A DNA stretch of 64,000 nucleotides, from assembly GCA_963824085.1 (NCBI GenBank), contig CAWGNT010000017.1, positions 248,001-312,000 of the forward strand, given 5' to 3'. The notes beneath the pieces were generated by a model, which saw only the letters and a list, made by a program, of their open reading frames with translations, was not told the DNA's origin and did no database searches. Below are positions 8,630-17,974 of the stretch, piece after piece. Numbering within the stretch: the stretch's first letter is position 1; each line of letters opens with the position of its first letter. The position numbers and the translations under genes were made by a program. This DNA is from JARRNE01 sp963824085. Lineage in GTDB: Bacteria > Pseudomonadota > Gammaproteobacteria > Chromatiales > Chromatiaceae.

Positions 8630-10269
8630 TCCGACTGCAGGGCGCACGCGTCTACGACCCGGCCAACGCCGTCCACGGCGAGGTGCGCGATGTCTGGATG
8701 CGCGACGGCCACATCTGCGCGTCCCCGGCGCATGACAACGCGGCGGACGCCTGCTACGACCTCCGCGGCAAGGTTCTGATGGCCGGGGCGATCGACATCC
8801 ACAGCCACATCGCCGGCGGCAACGTCAACAACGCCCGGGTTCTGATGCCCGAGCAGCATCTGGCCAATCGCGCCCGCTACGCCCGGCTGCCGTTCGCCGG
8901 CGCCAAGTGGTCGACCTTCGACACCGGCTACCGCTACGCCGAGATGGGCTTCACCACTGTCGTCGAACCGGCGGTGCTGCCGATCAACGCCGCCCAGGCG
9001 CACGCCGAGCTGGCCGACATCCCGATCATCGACAAGGCCGGGCTGGCGATCCTCGGCAACGACGACTTTCTGTTGCGGCTGCTGCGTGACGGCGCCGAGC
9101 AGGCGACCGTCAACGACTATGTCGCCTGGACCCTGCACGCCGCCCAGTGCCTGGGCATCAAGGTGATCAACGCCGGCGGTGCGACCTCGTTCAAGTTCAA
9201 CCAGCGCCACCTCAGTCTCGACGAGCAGGTGCCCATTTATGGCATGAGTTCACGCGCCATCTTGAAAGCGGTGCAGACCGCCATGGTACAGCTTGGCATC
9301 CCCCACCCGGTGCACGGTGCACGTCCACTGCAACAACCTGGGTGCGCCAGGCAACGTGCAGACGGCGCTCGACACCATCCGCGCCGCCGACGGTCTGCCC
9401 ATGCACCTGGCGCACGTGCAGTTCTACGGCTATGGCGCCGAGGGCGAGCGCGGTTTCTCCAGCGGCGCCCGGGCGCTGGCCGACGCGGTCAACGCCAACC
9501 CGAACGTCTCGGTCGATGTCGGTCAGGTGCTGTTCGGCCAGACGGTGACCATCTCCGGCGACGTGCTGCGCCAGTTCGACGCCCGCGGCATCGCCAGCCC
9601 GAAGAAGTGGGTGGTCTGGGAGGGGGAGGACGGCGGTGGCGGCATCGTGCCCTTCAAGTACCGGGCGAAGAACTTCGTCAATGCCCTGCAGTTGGCCATC
9701 GGCCTGGAGCTGTTTCTGCTGATCGACGACCCCTGGCGGGTGTTCTTCACCACCGATCATCCCAACGGCACGCCTTTCACCGCCTACCCCGAGTTGTTCC
9801 GCCTGCTGATGGACCGCGACCACCGCAACCGCTGGCTGAGCGAGATCCACGCCGAGGCCGCCGACATCAGTCTGCTGCGCCACCTCGACCGCGAGTACGG
9901 GCTGAACGACATCGCCATCATGACCCGCGCCGCCCCGGCGCGCTTGCTCGGCCTGCCCGATCGCGGTCATCTGGGCATTGGTGCCGTTGCCGATGTCGCG
10001 GTCTACGAGGAGCGCGACGACAAGGCGGCGATGTTCGCGAAGGCCCAGCAGGTGTTCAAGGATGGCGTAAAGGTGGTCAAGCACGGCCGGGTGGTACGCA
10101 GCACCCGCGGCCGCACCTTTGCCGTCGCCCCCCCTTCGATCCGGACATCGAGCGACTGCTGGGCGATTATTTCGACCGCTACCACCTGTTGACACTCGGC
10201 AACTACAAACTCTCACCGCAACAACTGTCCGAGACCCTCGGCAGCGAACTGGTGGTGCACGGCGGATAA
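8623..10269 (+). pseudogene. fhcA: Formyltransferase/hydrolase complex subunit A, frameshifted
   Basis: FhcA is the amidohydrolase-type subunit that hydrolyses formyl-MFR to formate. Residues 1-228 are in one frame (AGAIDIHSHIAGGNVNNAR metal-site motif). The frame shifts near 9305, continues intact in the next frame to about 10130 (HVHCNNLG, FFTTDHPNGTPF, NDIAIMTRAAPARLLGL), and returns to the first frame for FDPDIERLLGDYFDRYHLL to the stop. The two shifts compensate and no residues seem lost, so either both are sequence errors or the gene is newly dead. It starts inside the end of fhcB and is followed 2 bp later by the DUF447 gene. Confidence 0.85.
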
Positions 10270-10271
10270 GC

Positions 10272-10862
10272 ATGAGCGAGCGCATTCACGAGACCCTGCT
10301 GGTCAGCCGCAACGCCCACAGCTCGCCGCACCCGGCCCCGATGGGTCTGCGCCGGCGCGGCGAGCTCCGGCTGCTCGCGCCCTTCCGCCCGCCGCGCCCC
10401 CTGGACAACCTGCTGCGCGAGCGCCGCGCCATCATCAACACCACCGACGACGTGAGAGTCCATGCCGGCTGCCTGAGCGGCCATTACGATTGGCCGATGC
10501 GGCCCTGCGAGAAGCTGGACACCGATCGGCTGGACAACGCCCTGAGGCACCGCGAGATCGAACTGGAGCGGGTCGAGGACGACGCCCAGCGCCCCCACGC
10601 CTGTTCTGCCGCGAAGTACACCGGGTCAACCACCAGCCCTTCTTCGGCTACAACCGCGCCCAGGCCGCGGTCCTGGAACTGGCCATCCCGGTCAGCCGGC
10701 TGCACATGCTGCCGACGGAGAAGATCGAGGCCGAGATCTAAATATCTGCAGATCGCCATCGACAAGACCGCCGGCGCCGAGGAGCTCGAGGCCTGGGGCT
10801 GGCTGATGCAGCGGATCGACAGTCATCGGACCCAGACTCTACTCAAAGCGACCTGCCCATGA
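10272..10862 (+). pseudogene. DUF447 family protein, frameshifted
   Basis: This family has a split-barrel fold and accompanies H4MPT/MFR genes in archaea and methylotrophs; its role is unknown. Recognisable pieces are IINTTDDVRVHAGCLSGHYDWP, QPFFGYNRAQAAVLELAIPV and LQIAIDKTAGAEELEAWGWL. The reading frame shifts near 10605 and again at about 10740, where a TAA appears. Its final ATGA overlaps the mfnB start, so the original operon order is preserved. Confidence 0.75.
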
Positions 10863-11587
10863 GCGGCCTGCTCGCCAGCGTCTGTTCGGTCGCCGAGGCT
10901 GAGCTCGCCCTGCAGAACGGCGCGGACATCATCGACTGCAAGAATCCCCGCCAGGGCGCGCTCGGCTCCCTCCCGCCCGAGCTGATCTGCGACATCGTCG
11001 AACGGATCGGCAGCGCGCGACCGGTCAGCGCCACCACCGGTGACCTGATCGGCAAACTGCAGGGCCTGCGCCGGGCGGTACAGGCTGCTGCCGACTGCGG
11101 CGTGGACTACATCAAGTTCGGTCTGTTCGAGATCGAGCATGTCGGCACCTGCCTTCACGCCCTGAGGGATCTGAGCATGGAGCTCGATTTGATCGCGGTC
11201 TGCTTCGCCGATCGCTTCGACCCGACCGAGTTGCTGCCGATGCTCGCCGACAACGGCTGGCGCGGCGTGATGATCGACACCGCCGATAAGGGCAGCGGTT
11301 CCCTGACCGAGCTGTGGCCGATCGAACAGATCGCGCAGTTTGTAACAAGGGCGCGTGAACTGAGCCTGCTGTGCGGCCTGGCCGGCAAGCTGCGCCTCGA
11401 GGACATCCCGCCGTTGGTTGGACTCGGGGCCGACTATCTCGGTTTCCGCAGTGCGCTATGCTCGGGAGACCGCTGTACCGCACTCGATCATCGCGCCCTG
11501 ACGCAGGTTCGCAATGCCTTTCCATACGGCAAGCTCACGACCCCGGTCGGTTCCCGGGGCAGACGCTGCAGTGAGGTCATGAATTGA
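10859..11587 (+). CDS. mfnB: (5-formylfuran-3-yl)methyl phosphate synthase
   Basis: This 242-aa TIM-barrel enzyme of the MfnB family (former DUF556) condenses two glyceraldehyde-3-phosphate molecules to make the furan of methanofuran, the cofactor of the Fhc complex. Family features seen are DCKNPRQGALGSLPP near residues 25-39, the VDYIKFGLF strand and WRGVMIDTADKGSGSL (active-site lysine region). The frame is intact, unlike its neighbours. It starts in an ATGA overlap with the DUF447 gene, and its TGA overlaps a TTG start of the next gene. Confidence 0.85.
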   Translation: MSGLLASVCSVAEAELALQNGADIIDCKNPRQGALGSLPPELICDIVERIGSARPVSATTGDLIGKLQGLRRAVQAAADCGVDYIKFGLFEIEHVGTCLHALRDLSMELDLIAVCFADRFDPTELLPMLADNGWRGVMIDTADKGSGSLTELWPIEQIAQFVTRARELSLLCGLAGKLRLEDIPPLVGLGADYLGFRSALCSGDRCTALDHRALTQVRNAFPYGKLTTPVGSRGRRCSEVMN

Positions 11588-11937
11588 GTCTCTGCCCCGA
11601 AATCCTGCGCCGGCGTCTGATCGTCGAGGGCCTGTACAGGCTGGACGAGATCAACGCCGAGACAGTGTGTGAACTGCTCGCCGGCTTGAGCAGCCGCCTC
11701 GGCATGACCCCGATTGCCGAGACCATGGTCTTCTCGCCCGACGCCGTCAGTAACCTGCACCATGGCATAGGCGGCTACCAGGCCTGGGCCGAATCCGGCT
11801 GCTCCTTCTATACCTGGCGCGAGCACCGTCTGTTTACCCTGGACGTTTACTCCTGCAAAGACTTCGAAACTGGGGATTGCCTGATCTACATCCAGGAGCG
11901 ACTGCAGTCCGACGAACTGGATTGGCGGCTGGTTTGA
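11584..11937 (+). CDS. S-adenosylmethionine decarboxylase-like small protein
   Basis: The 117-aa protein resembles proenzyme-type AdoMet decarboxylases (SpeD/SpeH): LIVEGLYRLDEINAETV at the N-terminus and a C-terminal SFYTWREHRLFTLDVYSCKDF block. The only plausible start is a TTG overlapping the mfnB stop. Its position at the end of a methanofuran/C1 operon suggests a role in cofactor synthesis, perhaps a pyruvoyl-dependent decarboxylation, and not polyamine synthesis. I did not find an unambiguous LSES-type self-cleavage site, so activity is uncertain. Confidence 0.55.
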   Translation: MSLCPEILRRRLIVEGLYRLDEINAETVCELLAGLSSRLGMTPIAETMVFSPDAVSNLHHGIGGYQAWAESGCSFYTWREHRLFTLDVYSCKDFETGDCLIYIQERLQSDELDWRLV

Positions 11938-12044
11938 TTTACGACCCCGCTCGGTTCGCCGGAAAGACACTGCAGACTAAGCGGTCTCCCGGCTCCGGCA
12001 GCGTATACACTCTCGAGTAGTCACCATCTAGAGGAGGTCGGTCA

Positions 12045-12435
12045 ATGAGGCAATGGCGCAAGAAGGTCAAAGATGAAACCTATTCCGCGAGGAAATTGCG
12101 GCGCGGCTGAAAGAGGAACTACCGCACTGGTATCTGGAGGACGGCTGGATCCGGCGCAAGTACGAGAACAGCGGCTGGAAGCGTACCCGATGGTGATCAA
12201 CACAGTCAGCCATCTGGCCGAAGCGGCCTTCCACCACTCGGATACCGCCGCCTCCTATGCCTTTGTCATCGTCAAGCTCCGCACCCATTCGGCGAGGGGC
12301 GTGACCGCGAAGGACTTCGAGCTAGCGAATAAGATCTATGAGGTGGTGATGTGGCAACCCGGCAAGGCGACCGACAGCGTCCTCGAAGGCACTCCGGACC
12401 ACCCGCGCTTCCAATACTTTAAGTACGACGACTGA
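12045..12435 (+). pseudogene. Pterin-4a-carbinolamine dehydratase-like, frameshifted
   Basis: The pieces are MRQWRKKVKDETYS (12045 on), EEIAARLKEELPHWYLEDGW (shift near 12087) and VINTVSHLAEAAFHHSDTAASYAFVIVKL to the stop (second shift near 12190), together forming a DCoH/PCD fold. The HH pair and the later T-H-S segment match the active-site region. GAGGAGG lies just upstream of the ATG. PCD-like proteins recur in methylotroph pterin clusters and are likely tied to methanopterin synthesis or repair. Confidence 0.7.
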
Positions 12436-12476
12436 AGCACACCTTTGACAGGCTCTTGGGACTGCAGGCGAAAAGT

Positions 12477-13267
12477 TCAATCTTTGAACGCGCTTTTCAC
12501 TACACCACCGTCGACGCGGAAAGCAGCGCCGCCAGTCGCGGAAGCCAGGGGACTGGCCAGATACACAACCAGCGACGCGACCTCGTCCGGCGGGGCGAAT
12601 CTCTTGATCAACGACGTTGGCCGAACCTTGGCGAAGAGCTCTGCTCGAACTCGATGAACGACTTCCCTCGCTCCTTGGCAAGGATCTCGCCGAAATCCCC
12701 GACCCCCCCCGCGATTTCGTCGGCCCAGAAAGGACGCAGGTGACGGTGATGCCGGTACCGGAAACGGCCTCGGCCAGGCTACGCGAGATCGCGAGCTGTG
12801 CCGTATTGGTGACTCCATAGTGGATCATTTCCACCGGGATCTGCACGCCGCCCTCGCTCGAGATGTAGATGATCCGGCCCCAGTTCGCGCACTTCATCGC
12901 CGGCAGACACAGCCGGGCGAAGTCGGGCCCCACTCATGACATTGACGTCGAAAAAGCGCATCCAGTCAGCGTCGGGAATATCTTCGAAAGGCTTTGGCTC
13001 GAAGATGCCGAGGTTGTTGACCAGGATCTCGATACCGGGATGCTCGCGGACCAGCGCCGCCGCACGGGATTTGCTGAGGTCGCCGGCGAACCCCCGTACC
13101 TCATTCCCCGTCGCGGACCTGACCTTCGCCGCGGCCGAGTCGACGGCCGCCTGAGTGCAGCCATTGACGATGGCCCGGGCGCCTTCGCGTGCGAGTCCCG
13201 CCGCTATCGCGTTGCCGATTCCAGCCGTACTGCCGGAGCCAAGCGCCAATCGATCTTCGCGTTTCAT
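12477..13267 (-). pseudogene. Short-chain dehydrogenase/reductase, frameshifted and active-site altered
   Basis: An SDR starting at 13267 (MKREDRLAL, glycine-rich GSGSTAGIG, then ILVNNLGIFEPKPF). The frame shifts near 12915, runs through CANWGRIIYISSEGGVQIP, and shifts again around 12740-12690 before a recognisable C-terminus (TSLIKRFAPPDEVASLVVYLAS, GGAAFRVDGG). The catalytic YxxxK should read HYGVTK; here it is HYGVTN, so the lysine is lost. It lies convergent with the carbinolamine dehydratase remnant. Confidence 0.75.
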
Positions 13268-13389
13268 GTCCACGAGATGGGACCTCCGTTAGCGGGAAAA
13301 GCGATTACCAACCCTGTTCACCCTCTGGCCACCCGGGCATCGCGGTCCAGGGCTGGTCGGGTTATGCCCTTGGTCAGGCGGCCTTCAGG

Positions 13390-13809
13390 CTACTCTTCAC
13401 GCATACGCTGACAGAAGGTCCTCTCGTCGGGCGACTCGACGGCGTTGACGATGGCGTTCACGATCCGGCCGAGCTCATCAGGGGTCAGCACTTCCATGAC
13501 CCGCGCCAGGAGTCCGGGTTCGACATCGGCATACACCGAGCGACCATCACTGAGATTCACCACCACCCCCGCGGCATGATAGTTGTCAACATCCTGTTCG
13601 AGTTCGCTTTCGAACAGCGCCTGATTCATCTCCATCAACTTGTCGTAGCGTTCCTCGATCTCCTCGCTCAGGGCATCGTCGATGTCTTCCGCAAGACGGG
13701 CCTCGTAGGTGCCCTCGGCGCTCACGGTTTCCACCTGCAGGCCTTTCGAGCAGAGGAATTCCTGGAACTTCTCAAGCGGGAGCGGGTGAAAAAAGACGTA
13801 CTCCAACAT
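13390..13809 (-). CDS. Conserved hypothetical protein, 139 aa
   Basis: An intact acidic soluble protein starting MLEYVFFHPLPLEKF after an AGAGGAG site. It has two alpha/beta-looking halves: a FxxxLxxKGL N-terminal segment and a C-terminal VVVNLSDGRSVYADVEPGLLARVMEVLTPDELGRIV. I do not recognise a family, and there are no transmembrane or metal motifs. It sits alone between the broken SDR and a 330-bp gap, and its unbroken frame suggests it is still under selection. Confidence 0.65.
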   Translation of the reverse strand: MLEYVFFHPLPLEKFQEFLCSKGLQVETVSAEGTYEARLAEDIDDALSEEIEERYDKLMEMNQALFESELEQDVDNYHAAGVVVNLSDGRSVYADVEPGLLARVMEVLTPDELGRIVNAIVNAVESPDERTFCQRMREE

Positions 13810-14142
13810 AAGGCTACTCCTCTTCTCGGACTCGAGTGTTAGCGGCTTCGAATCGAACGACGAAATACCGTTAAACGGGGCATCCGGGGATGCAGGCTGC
13901 GTCAGGCGCGAGCAGGCGCTAACCCGAGATCGCAGACCCGAAACCGTGGAGTCTCCACCCCGGGATTCGTCGGGGTGCGCTTCAGTCGACGCGCTCCCCG
14001 CTCGCCGAATGTCCTTGGGCAGCGTCTTGTGGGGGCGCCACCTCGCTGCGATAGCGCCTGACCCCAGCCACATCGGCCCGACGGCGGGCCTCCCACCGCA
14101 ATCACCGCCCCGCTCGGTCTCGTGTTGGAATCTGTTAACACA
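13810..14142. other. Non-coding gap, nothing recognised
   Basis: About 330 bp with no supported gene, terminator or repeat. It contains a short CCACCCCGGGATTCGTCGGGGTG-like imperfect inverted repeat near 13955-13980, too weak to name. Confidence 0.4.
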
Positions 14143-14775
14143 TCAACGGTGCATCCGGGCGGCAATCGGCGGTACGGCGGGCTTAAGCCCCAGCGAACGG
14201 CTGAGTCGGGCATAGGACGTCGTCAGACGCAGATTGACCGCAAGGACTACCGGACCCCGCTCGGTGACGATCCGGTCGACACCGACATAGCCCCACAGTC
14301 CCGGGATGGCCCCGCACACCCCCTGGGCCAGCACGAGGAGCTTGCCTTAGCGCTCGGCCAGACCGTTGACCTCGCAGCCGAGCAGCAGAAAGCCGTCGTC
14401 CAACGGCGCCACGCGCTAAACGTTGCGCCCGAGCAGACAGGCGCCGTTCGCCTGCCATCGGCGACAGACTGGCCGGCTGACCTTCGAGATAGACTTGTAC
14501 TAGCCAGTCGCCGCGACCGCGGCGGCGGCGGAGGAACTCGTACAGGGCGCGCTCGTCGGCGACCAGGTGGGTGTCCCGGCAGCCGACGCCCTGGTTCGGC
14601 TTGACCACCCGCGAGCCATCGGGAAGCGGCGGCAGTGCCTCGGCTGGCCAGCTTGGCACCACAGCGAGGCCCGCGGCGGCCAATCGTTCCAGGGCGAGCT
14701 GTTTGCTGGCGGCGACCGCCTCCGCGCGGCGCGGGCAAACCTCGGTCGCCGCCACGACTATCACCCCTTGAGCAG
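14143..14775 (-). pseudogene. ATP-grasp ligase, N-terminally truncated and frameshifted
   Basis: Minus-strand remnants give an ATP-grasp core: VAASKQLALERLAAAGLAVV, the SRVVKPNQGVGCRDTH loop and QVYLEGQPASLS, then a shift, then GLWGYVGVDRIVTERGPVVL and AVNLRLTTSY. The last motif normally reads E-x-N-P-R; here Glu is Ala and Pro is Leu, so a Mg ligand is lost. The first ~100 residues are missing at the junction with the plus-strand HisA-like remnant. ATP-grasp ligases in C1 clusters are linked to methanofuran (MfnD) or methanopterin tail synthesis; I cannot say which. Confidence 0.6.
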
Positions 14776-15373
14776 TCCGCTGTGCGAACACGGCGAGGTA
14801 CTGCCGCTGGTGGAGCAATTGATCACGCGCTTCGGCTTCACCCGGCTCTATCTCGCCGAGTTGGACGCCGTCCAGCGCCAAGGCGACCGCTTCCCTCTGC
14901 TGGAAGCTATCGCCGAGCGATATCCCAAGCTCGGACTCTGGATTGATGCCGGTTTCACCGGTCCCACCGCAGTCGCGGTCCTGGGCGAGCGCTTGAGCTT
15001 TCGGCCGGTGATCGGCACTGAGAGCTGGCTCAGCGGCGATACCTTGCCGGGCGAGGATCCCATCCTGTCGATCGACAGCGACTGGTCTGGACTGCGCGAT
15101 CCGTCCGGCATCGCCGCCGACGCAGCGCGGCGACCGCGCGACCTGTGATCCTGATGAACCTGACCCGGGTCGGTAGCGGCCTCGGTCCGGATCTCGAGCT
15201 GCTGCGCCACTGGCGGCAGCTGGCCCCGGCGAGCCGGCTGTACGCCGCCCCGCGGCGGGCGCGACCCGACCGATCTGCGACGGCTGCAGACGGCGGGTGC
15301 GGCGGGCGTCTTGTTGTCGAGCGCCTTGCATCGGGGTGCACTCTCCGTGTCCGATCTGTCCGAGTTCAGTTGA
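14715..15373 (+). pseudogene. HisA/HisF-like TIM-barrel protein of the C1 cluster, broken
   Basis: Readable from NLGRRHDYHPLSSPLCE onward, through LVEQLITRFGFTRLYLAELDA and LGLWIDAGFTGP, to ESWLSGD. A shift near 15146 leads to VILMNLTRVGSGLGPDLEL, and another near 15250 leads to DLRRLQTAGAAGVLLSSALH and a stop after DLSEFS. HisA-like proteins are standard members of methylotroph H4MPT clusters with unproven function. The first ~20 residues are missing, and the start overlaps the opposing ATP-grasp remnant, implying a deletion of the intergenic region and both 5' ends. Confidence 0.6.
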
Positions 15374-15379
15374 GATCGA

Positions 15380-15920
15380 CCGCCCGCAAAACCGCCGGGG
15401 CGGGCAGCAACTGCCGTCGCCGTCTGGCAATGCCCGGGTTGTGCGCGAACGGGTGCAGTACCGTCGCCGAGCCTTGTGCCTGGTGCTCGGCCAGCGTTGG
15501 CCACGGTAGTCGCACCAGGACTGGGTGGTCTCGTACAGGCGCAGGCCGCTCAGACTGGGCAGATAGTCGATCAGACACTCCCTGACGTGGGTGCAGATCA
15601 TCTCGGTGCTGGAGTGCCAGGCCAGTTCGGCCGCGGCGTAATTGAGATTGCGGTGATCGAACCGATCCACCACCTGACGTTTGACTGCCCGTTTGAGATA
15701 TCCGTAGTGGAACGGGCCGACTCGGTGAGATGGCGGAGCGGCGGCGCAGAAGCTTCGGGTGAATCGGTCTGGTTGATCTGATCCGCATGCAGGATCAGGT
15801 CGAGAGGCAATTGATGGCGAGTGGCGTATTCCTGCAGCGCGAAGCCATTGCACTGCTGCCGGTGTTCGTTGTCGAGTCGGGCGCGTTCGGCGCCGCATTC
15901 CATACATTTCAGGCTGATGG
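15380..15920 (-). pseudogene. PTPS-fold remnant preceded by a small CxxC protein segment
   Basis: At the low end the minus strand reads GYLKRAVKRQVVDRFDHRNLN, then a long alpha segment and LRLYETTQSWCDYRG, matching the C-terminal half of a 6-carboxy/pyruvoyl-tetrahydropterin synthase. The upstream part (15918 down to about 15720) is in a different frame and begins LKCMECGAERARLDNEH, a zinc-knuckle-like start I cannot assign. Whether these were one protein or two is unclear. Confidence 0.45.
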
Positions 15921-15930
15921 GATGCTTGTG

Positions 15931-16940
15931 TGAGCACTAAACGCTCGAATTAGCAAGATTAGAGAATAGGTTCCCCGTAGCAGATTATCAGTAGGGGGAG
16001 CTGATGATCCGTTTCTCAACGCTGGAGTTGATGGATGAGCAGAAGTGTTACGATTATCTGGTCGAGATTCTGCATCCGGATGGTCTGTGTTGCCCGGCGT
16101 GTGAGAGGCCGGTCGAACAGTCGAAAGTGCACAGGCGCGATAGAGCGCCGATGCTGTACTTTCGCTGTTCCTGCGGTCGTATCTACAACGCGTTCGCCGG
16201 CACCCTCTGGCAAGGGACCCATCACAGCTGCTGTGTGATCGTGCGCATCTTGCAGGGCTTTGCCCAAGGCATACCGACCTTGCACTTGGCGCAAGAATTG
16301 GGTATTGACCGCAAGCACTTGCTTGAACGTCGCCATAGAATTCAGGAGCTTGCGGCACAGGCCTGTCGTCGGGAGCCGTTGGCCGACGCGGTGGTGGAGG
16401 CGGATGAGATGTACCAGAATGCGGGCGAGAAGGGCCGTTTACACCCGGATCCGGAGGATCCGCCACGGCGCCGCGCCAATCAAGCACGGGGCCATGGCAC
16501 GTGGGAGACGGACCGTCCTCCCGTCTTGGGGATCGTCGGGCGGGAAAGTGGCCAGATCCAATTGATCTTAAAAAAACAGCGCAAGACGGGATCTTGAGCC
16601 CAGCGTCCTGGAGGCGACTCGAAAGGGAGCCACCGTCAATACCGACGAATGGGGCGCCTACAAGCATTTGTCCGAGGCGCAGCGCAACCATGTCTCCGTT
16701 TGCCATACGCCCGGCAAGCGTGTCTGGGCACGCGATGATGATGGAGACGGAATCCGTGAGGTTCACATCAATACCAACGAAGGGTTGTGGACGGGACTAC
16801 GCAATTTTCTTCGCCCTTTCCGTGGCGTGAACAAGCTCTACCTTCAACAATATCTCGCTATGCATGAATGGGCGCACAACCTCAAAGAGGTCACCTTGAA
16901 GTTTCTCGCATATTATGCGGAGTCACACAGGTGGCCTCAT
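15931..16940 (+). mobile_element. IS1595-family insertion sequence with frameshifted transposase
   Basis: The transposase begins at 16004 (ATG after GGGGGAGCTG). It has an N-terminal zinc ribbon (CCPAC with a later FRCSCG) and the family's ISXO2-like DDE domain: VVEADEMYQNAGEKG, then after a shift near 16597 NTDEWGAYKHLSEAQRNH and VHINTNEGLWTGLRNFLRPFRG. The left end shares a GAGCACTA tip with the copy at 1-216. A matching right terminal repeat was not found, so the right side may be truncated near 16935. It interrupts the minus-strand C1 genes. The frameshift probably makes it non-autonomous. Confidence 0.8.
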
Positions 16941-17212
16941 GAGCCAACCATTCAACCGGTCGGGGGCGGCCTCGAATCCGGCGCCATAGACCCAGCGCGA
17001 GCAAGAACGAGGCAGGGTCCGCTCGGGATCGTGCACCGCCGTGGCCAAGGCCTGTGGCGTCACCGACCGCGCCTGGCGCAAACAGGTCGCAGCCCGCTGG
17101 GTTTCGCGGTCGGCGAAGGCGTCTACCACCAGGGCCGACAAGACGGCGGCGCTGGCCGATTGCGCCAGGTAGCGGGCCGCGTTCGCGACGATCAGCACGG
17201 GGGCGCGCACCG
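16935..17212 (-). pseudogene. N-terminal fragment of a second ATP-grasp C1-cluster protein
   Basis: Directly downstream of mtdB on the same strand, it reads VLIVANAARYLAQSA, LVVDAFADRETQRAA, ARSVTPQALATAVHD and then YGAGFEAAPDRLNGWL. This resembles the pre-ATP-grasp domain of a methylotroph-cluster protein. It is cut after ~90 residues at the right side of the IS1595 element; no continuation appears on the left side of the insertion, so a deletion accompanied or followed the insertion. Confidence 0.5.
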
Positions 17213-17217
17213 GAATC

Positions 17218-17970
17218 TCAGACCTGCTGCCGCGCCACGTCCAGCGCCTGCTCGAAGCGCAGAAAAACCGGGCTGTCACTCTCGATCATCTGTCTCAGTA
17301 GGGTCTGCTGGGTCTGGTACTTGACGTTGCCGACGGCCAACGCGCCGATGCCCAGTGCACCTTGTGGCGCGGCTTCGACCCGCACGCCGTTGTCCATCAC
17401 GCCGACCCTAGCGATGCCCTCCGGCGGCACGGCATTGACGTCGCAAAGCACCCGCGCCCGAGTGGCACCGGCGAGATGGTCCGCGCTTAACACCTGGACG
17501 CCGGCCTTGGCGGCGCTGAACACCAGATCGGCCTCGGCCAGCAGGGCGCAGGTGGTGCCGACCGGACCGGTACCGCCAAAGATCACGGCGGTCTTGCCCT
17601 GCAGCGACTGGCCGGTCTGCTCGTGGAACGACTTTTCCGCGCAGGCGACCATGCCCGCCGCGGTGGTGAAGGCCCAGCTGGGGTCGGCGAACACCGAGAT
17701 CTCGAACGGCGGCACCATGGCCGCGCGAGCCGCCTTCAGCATGTCTACCGCCAGGTGCGGGTCGCGGCCGCCGATGAACAGCCCGGTTCGACGCACACCC
17801 TTGGGACCGCGCGAGAAAATCGCATCCTGGGTGTAGTCGCCGATTTGCGACAGGTCCAGAGCGGTGTAGGGGATGCAATGCTGCCAACCGGCATCGATCG
17901 CCATGTTGACGTCGAACGGGCTGAGGTTCGGCGCGGCGGTGAGCATGTGCAGTATGTGTTCGCGTGACAT
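17218..17970 (-). pseudogene. mtdB: NAD(P)-dependent methylene-H4MPT dehydrogenase with internal deletion
   Basis: MtdB oxidises methylene-H4MPT to methenyl-H4MPT in formaldehyde oxidation. The N-terminus (HILHMLTAAPNLSPFDVNMA; TQDAIFSRGPKGVRRTGLF) and C-terminus (LGIGALAVGNVKYQTQ) are clear. The nucleotide fold opens with KTAVIFGGTGPVG but then jumps from TTCALLAE to ADLVFSAAKAGVQVLS. Family members are about 295 aa; this is 250 aa with roughly 45 residues missing from the dinucleotide-binding domain. The frame is open throughout, so a protein may be made, but it is unlikely to bind cofactor. Confidence 0.8.
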
Positions 17971-17974
17971 GAGT

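Noticed and set aside
14183..15937. A 584-codon open frame on the minus strand
   Set aside because: It is a mosaic that runs through PTPS, HisA-antisense and ATP-grasp pieces in succession. No single family matches it, and known genes lie in other frames.
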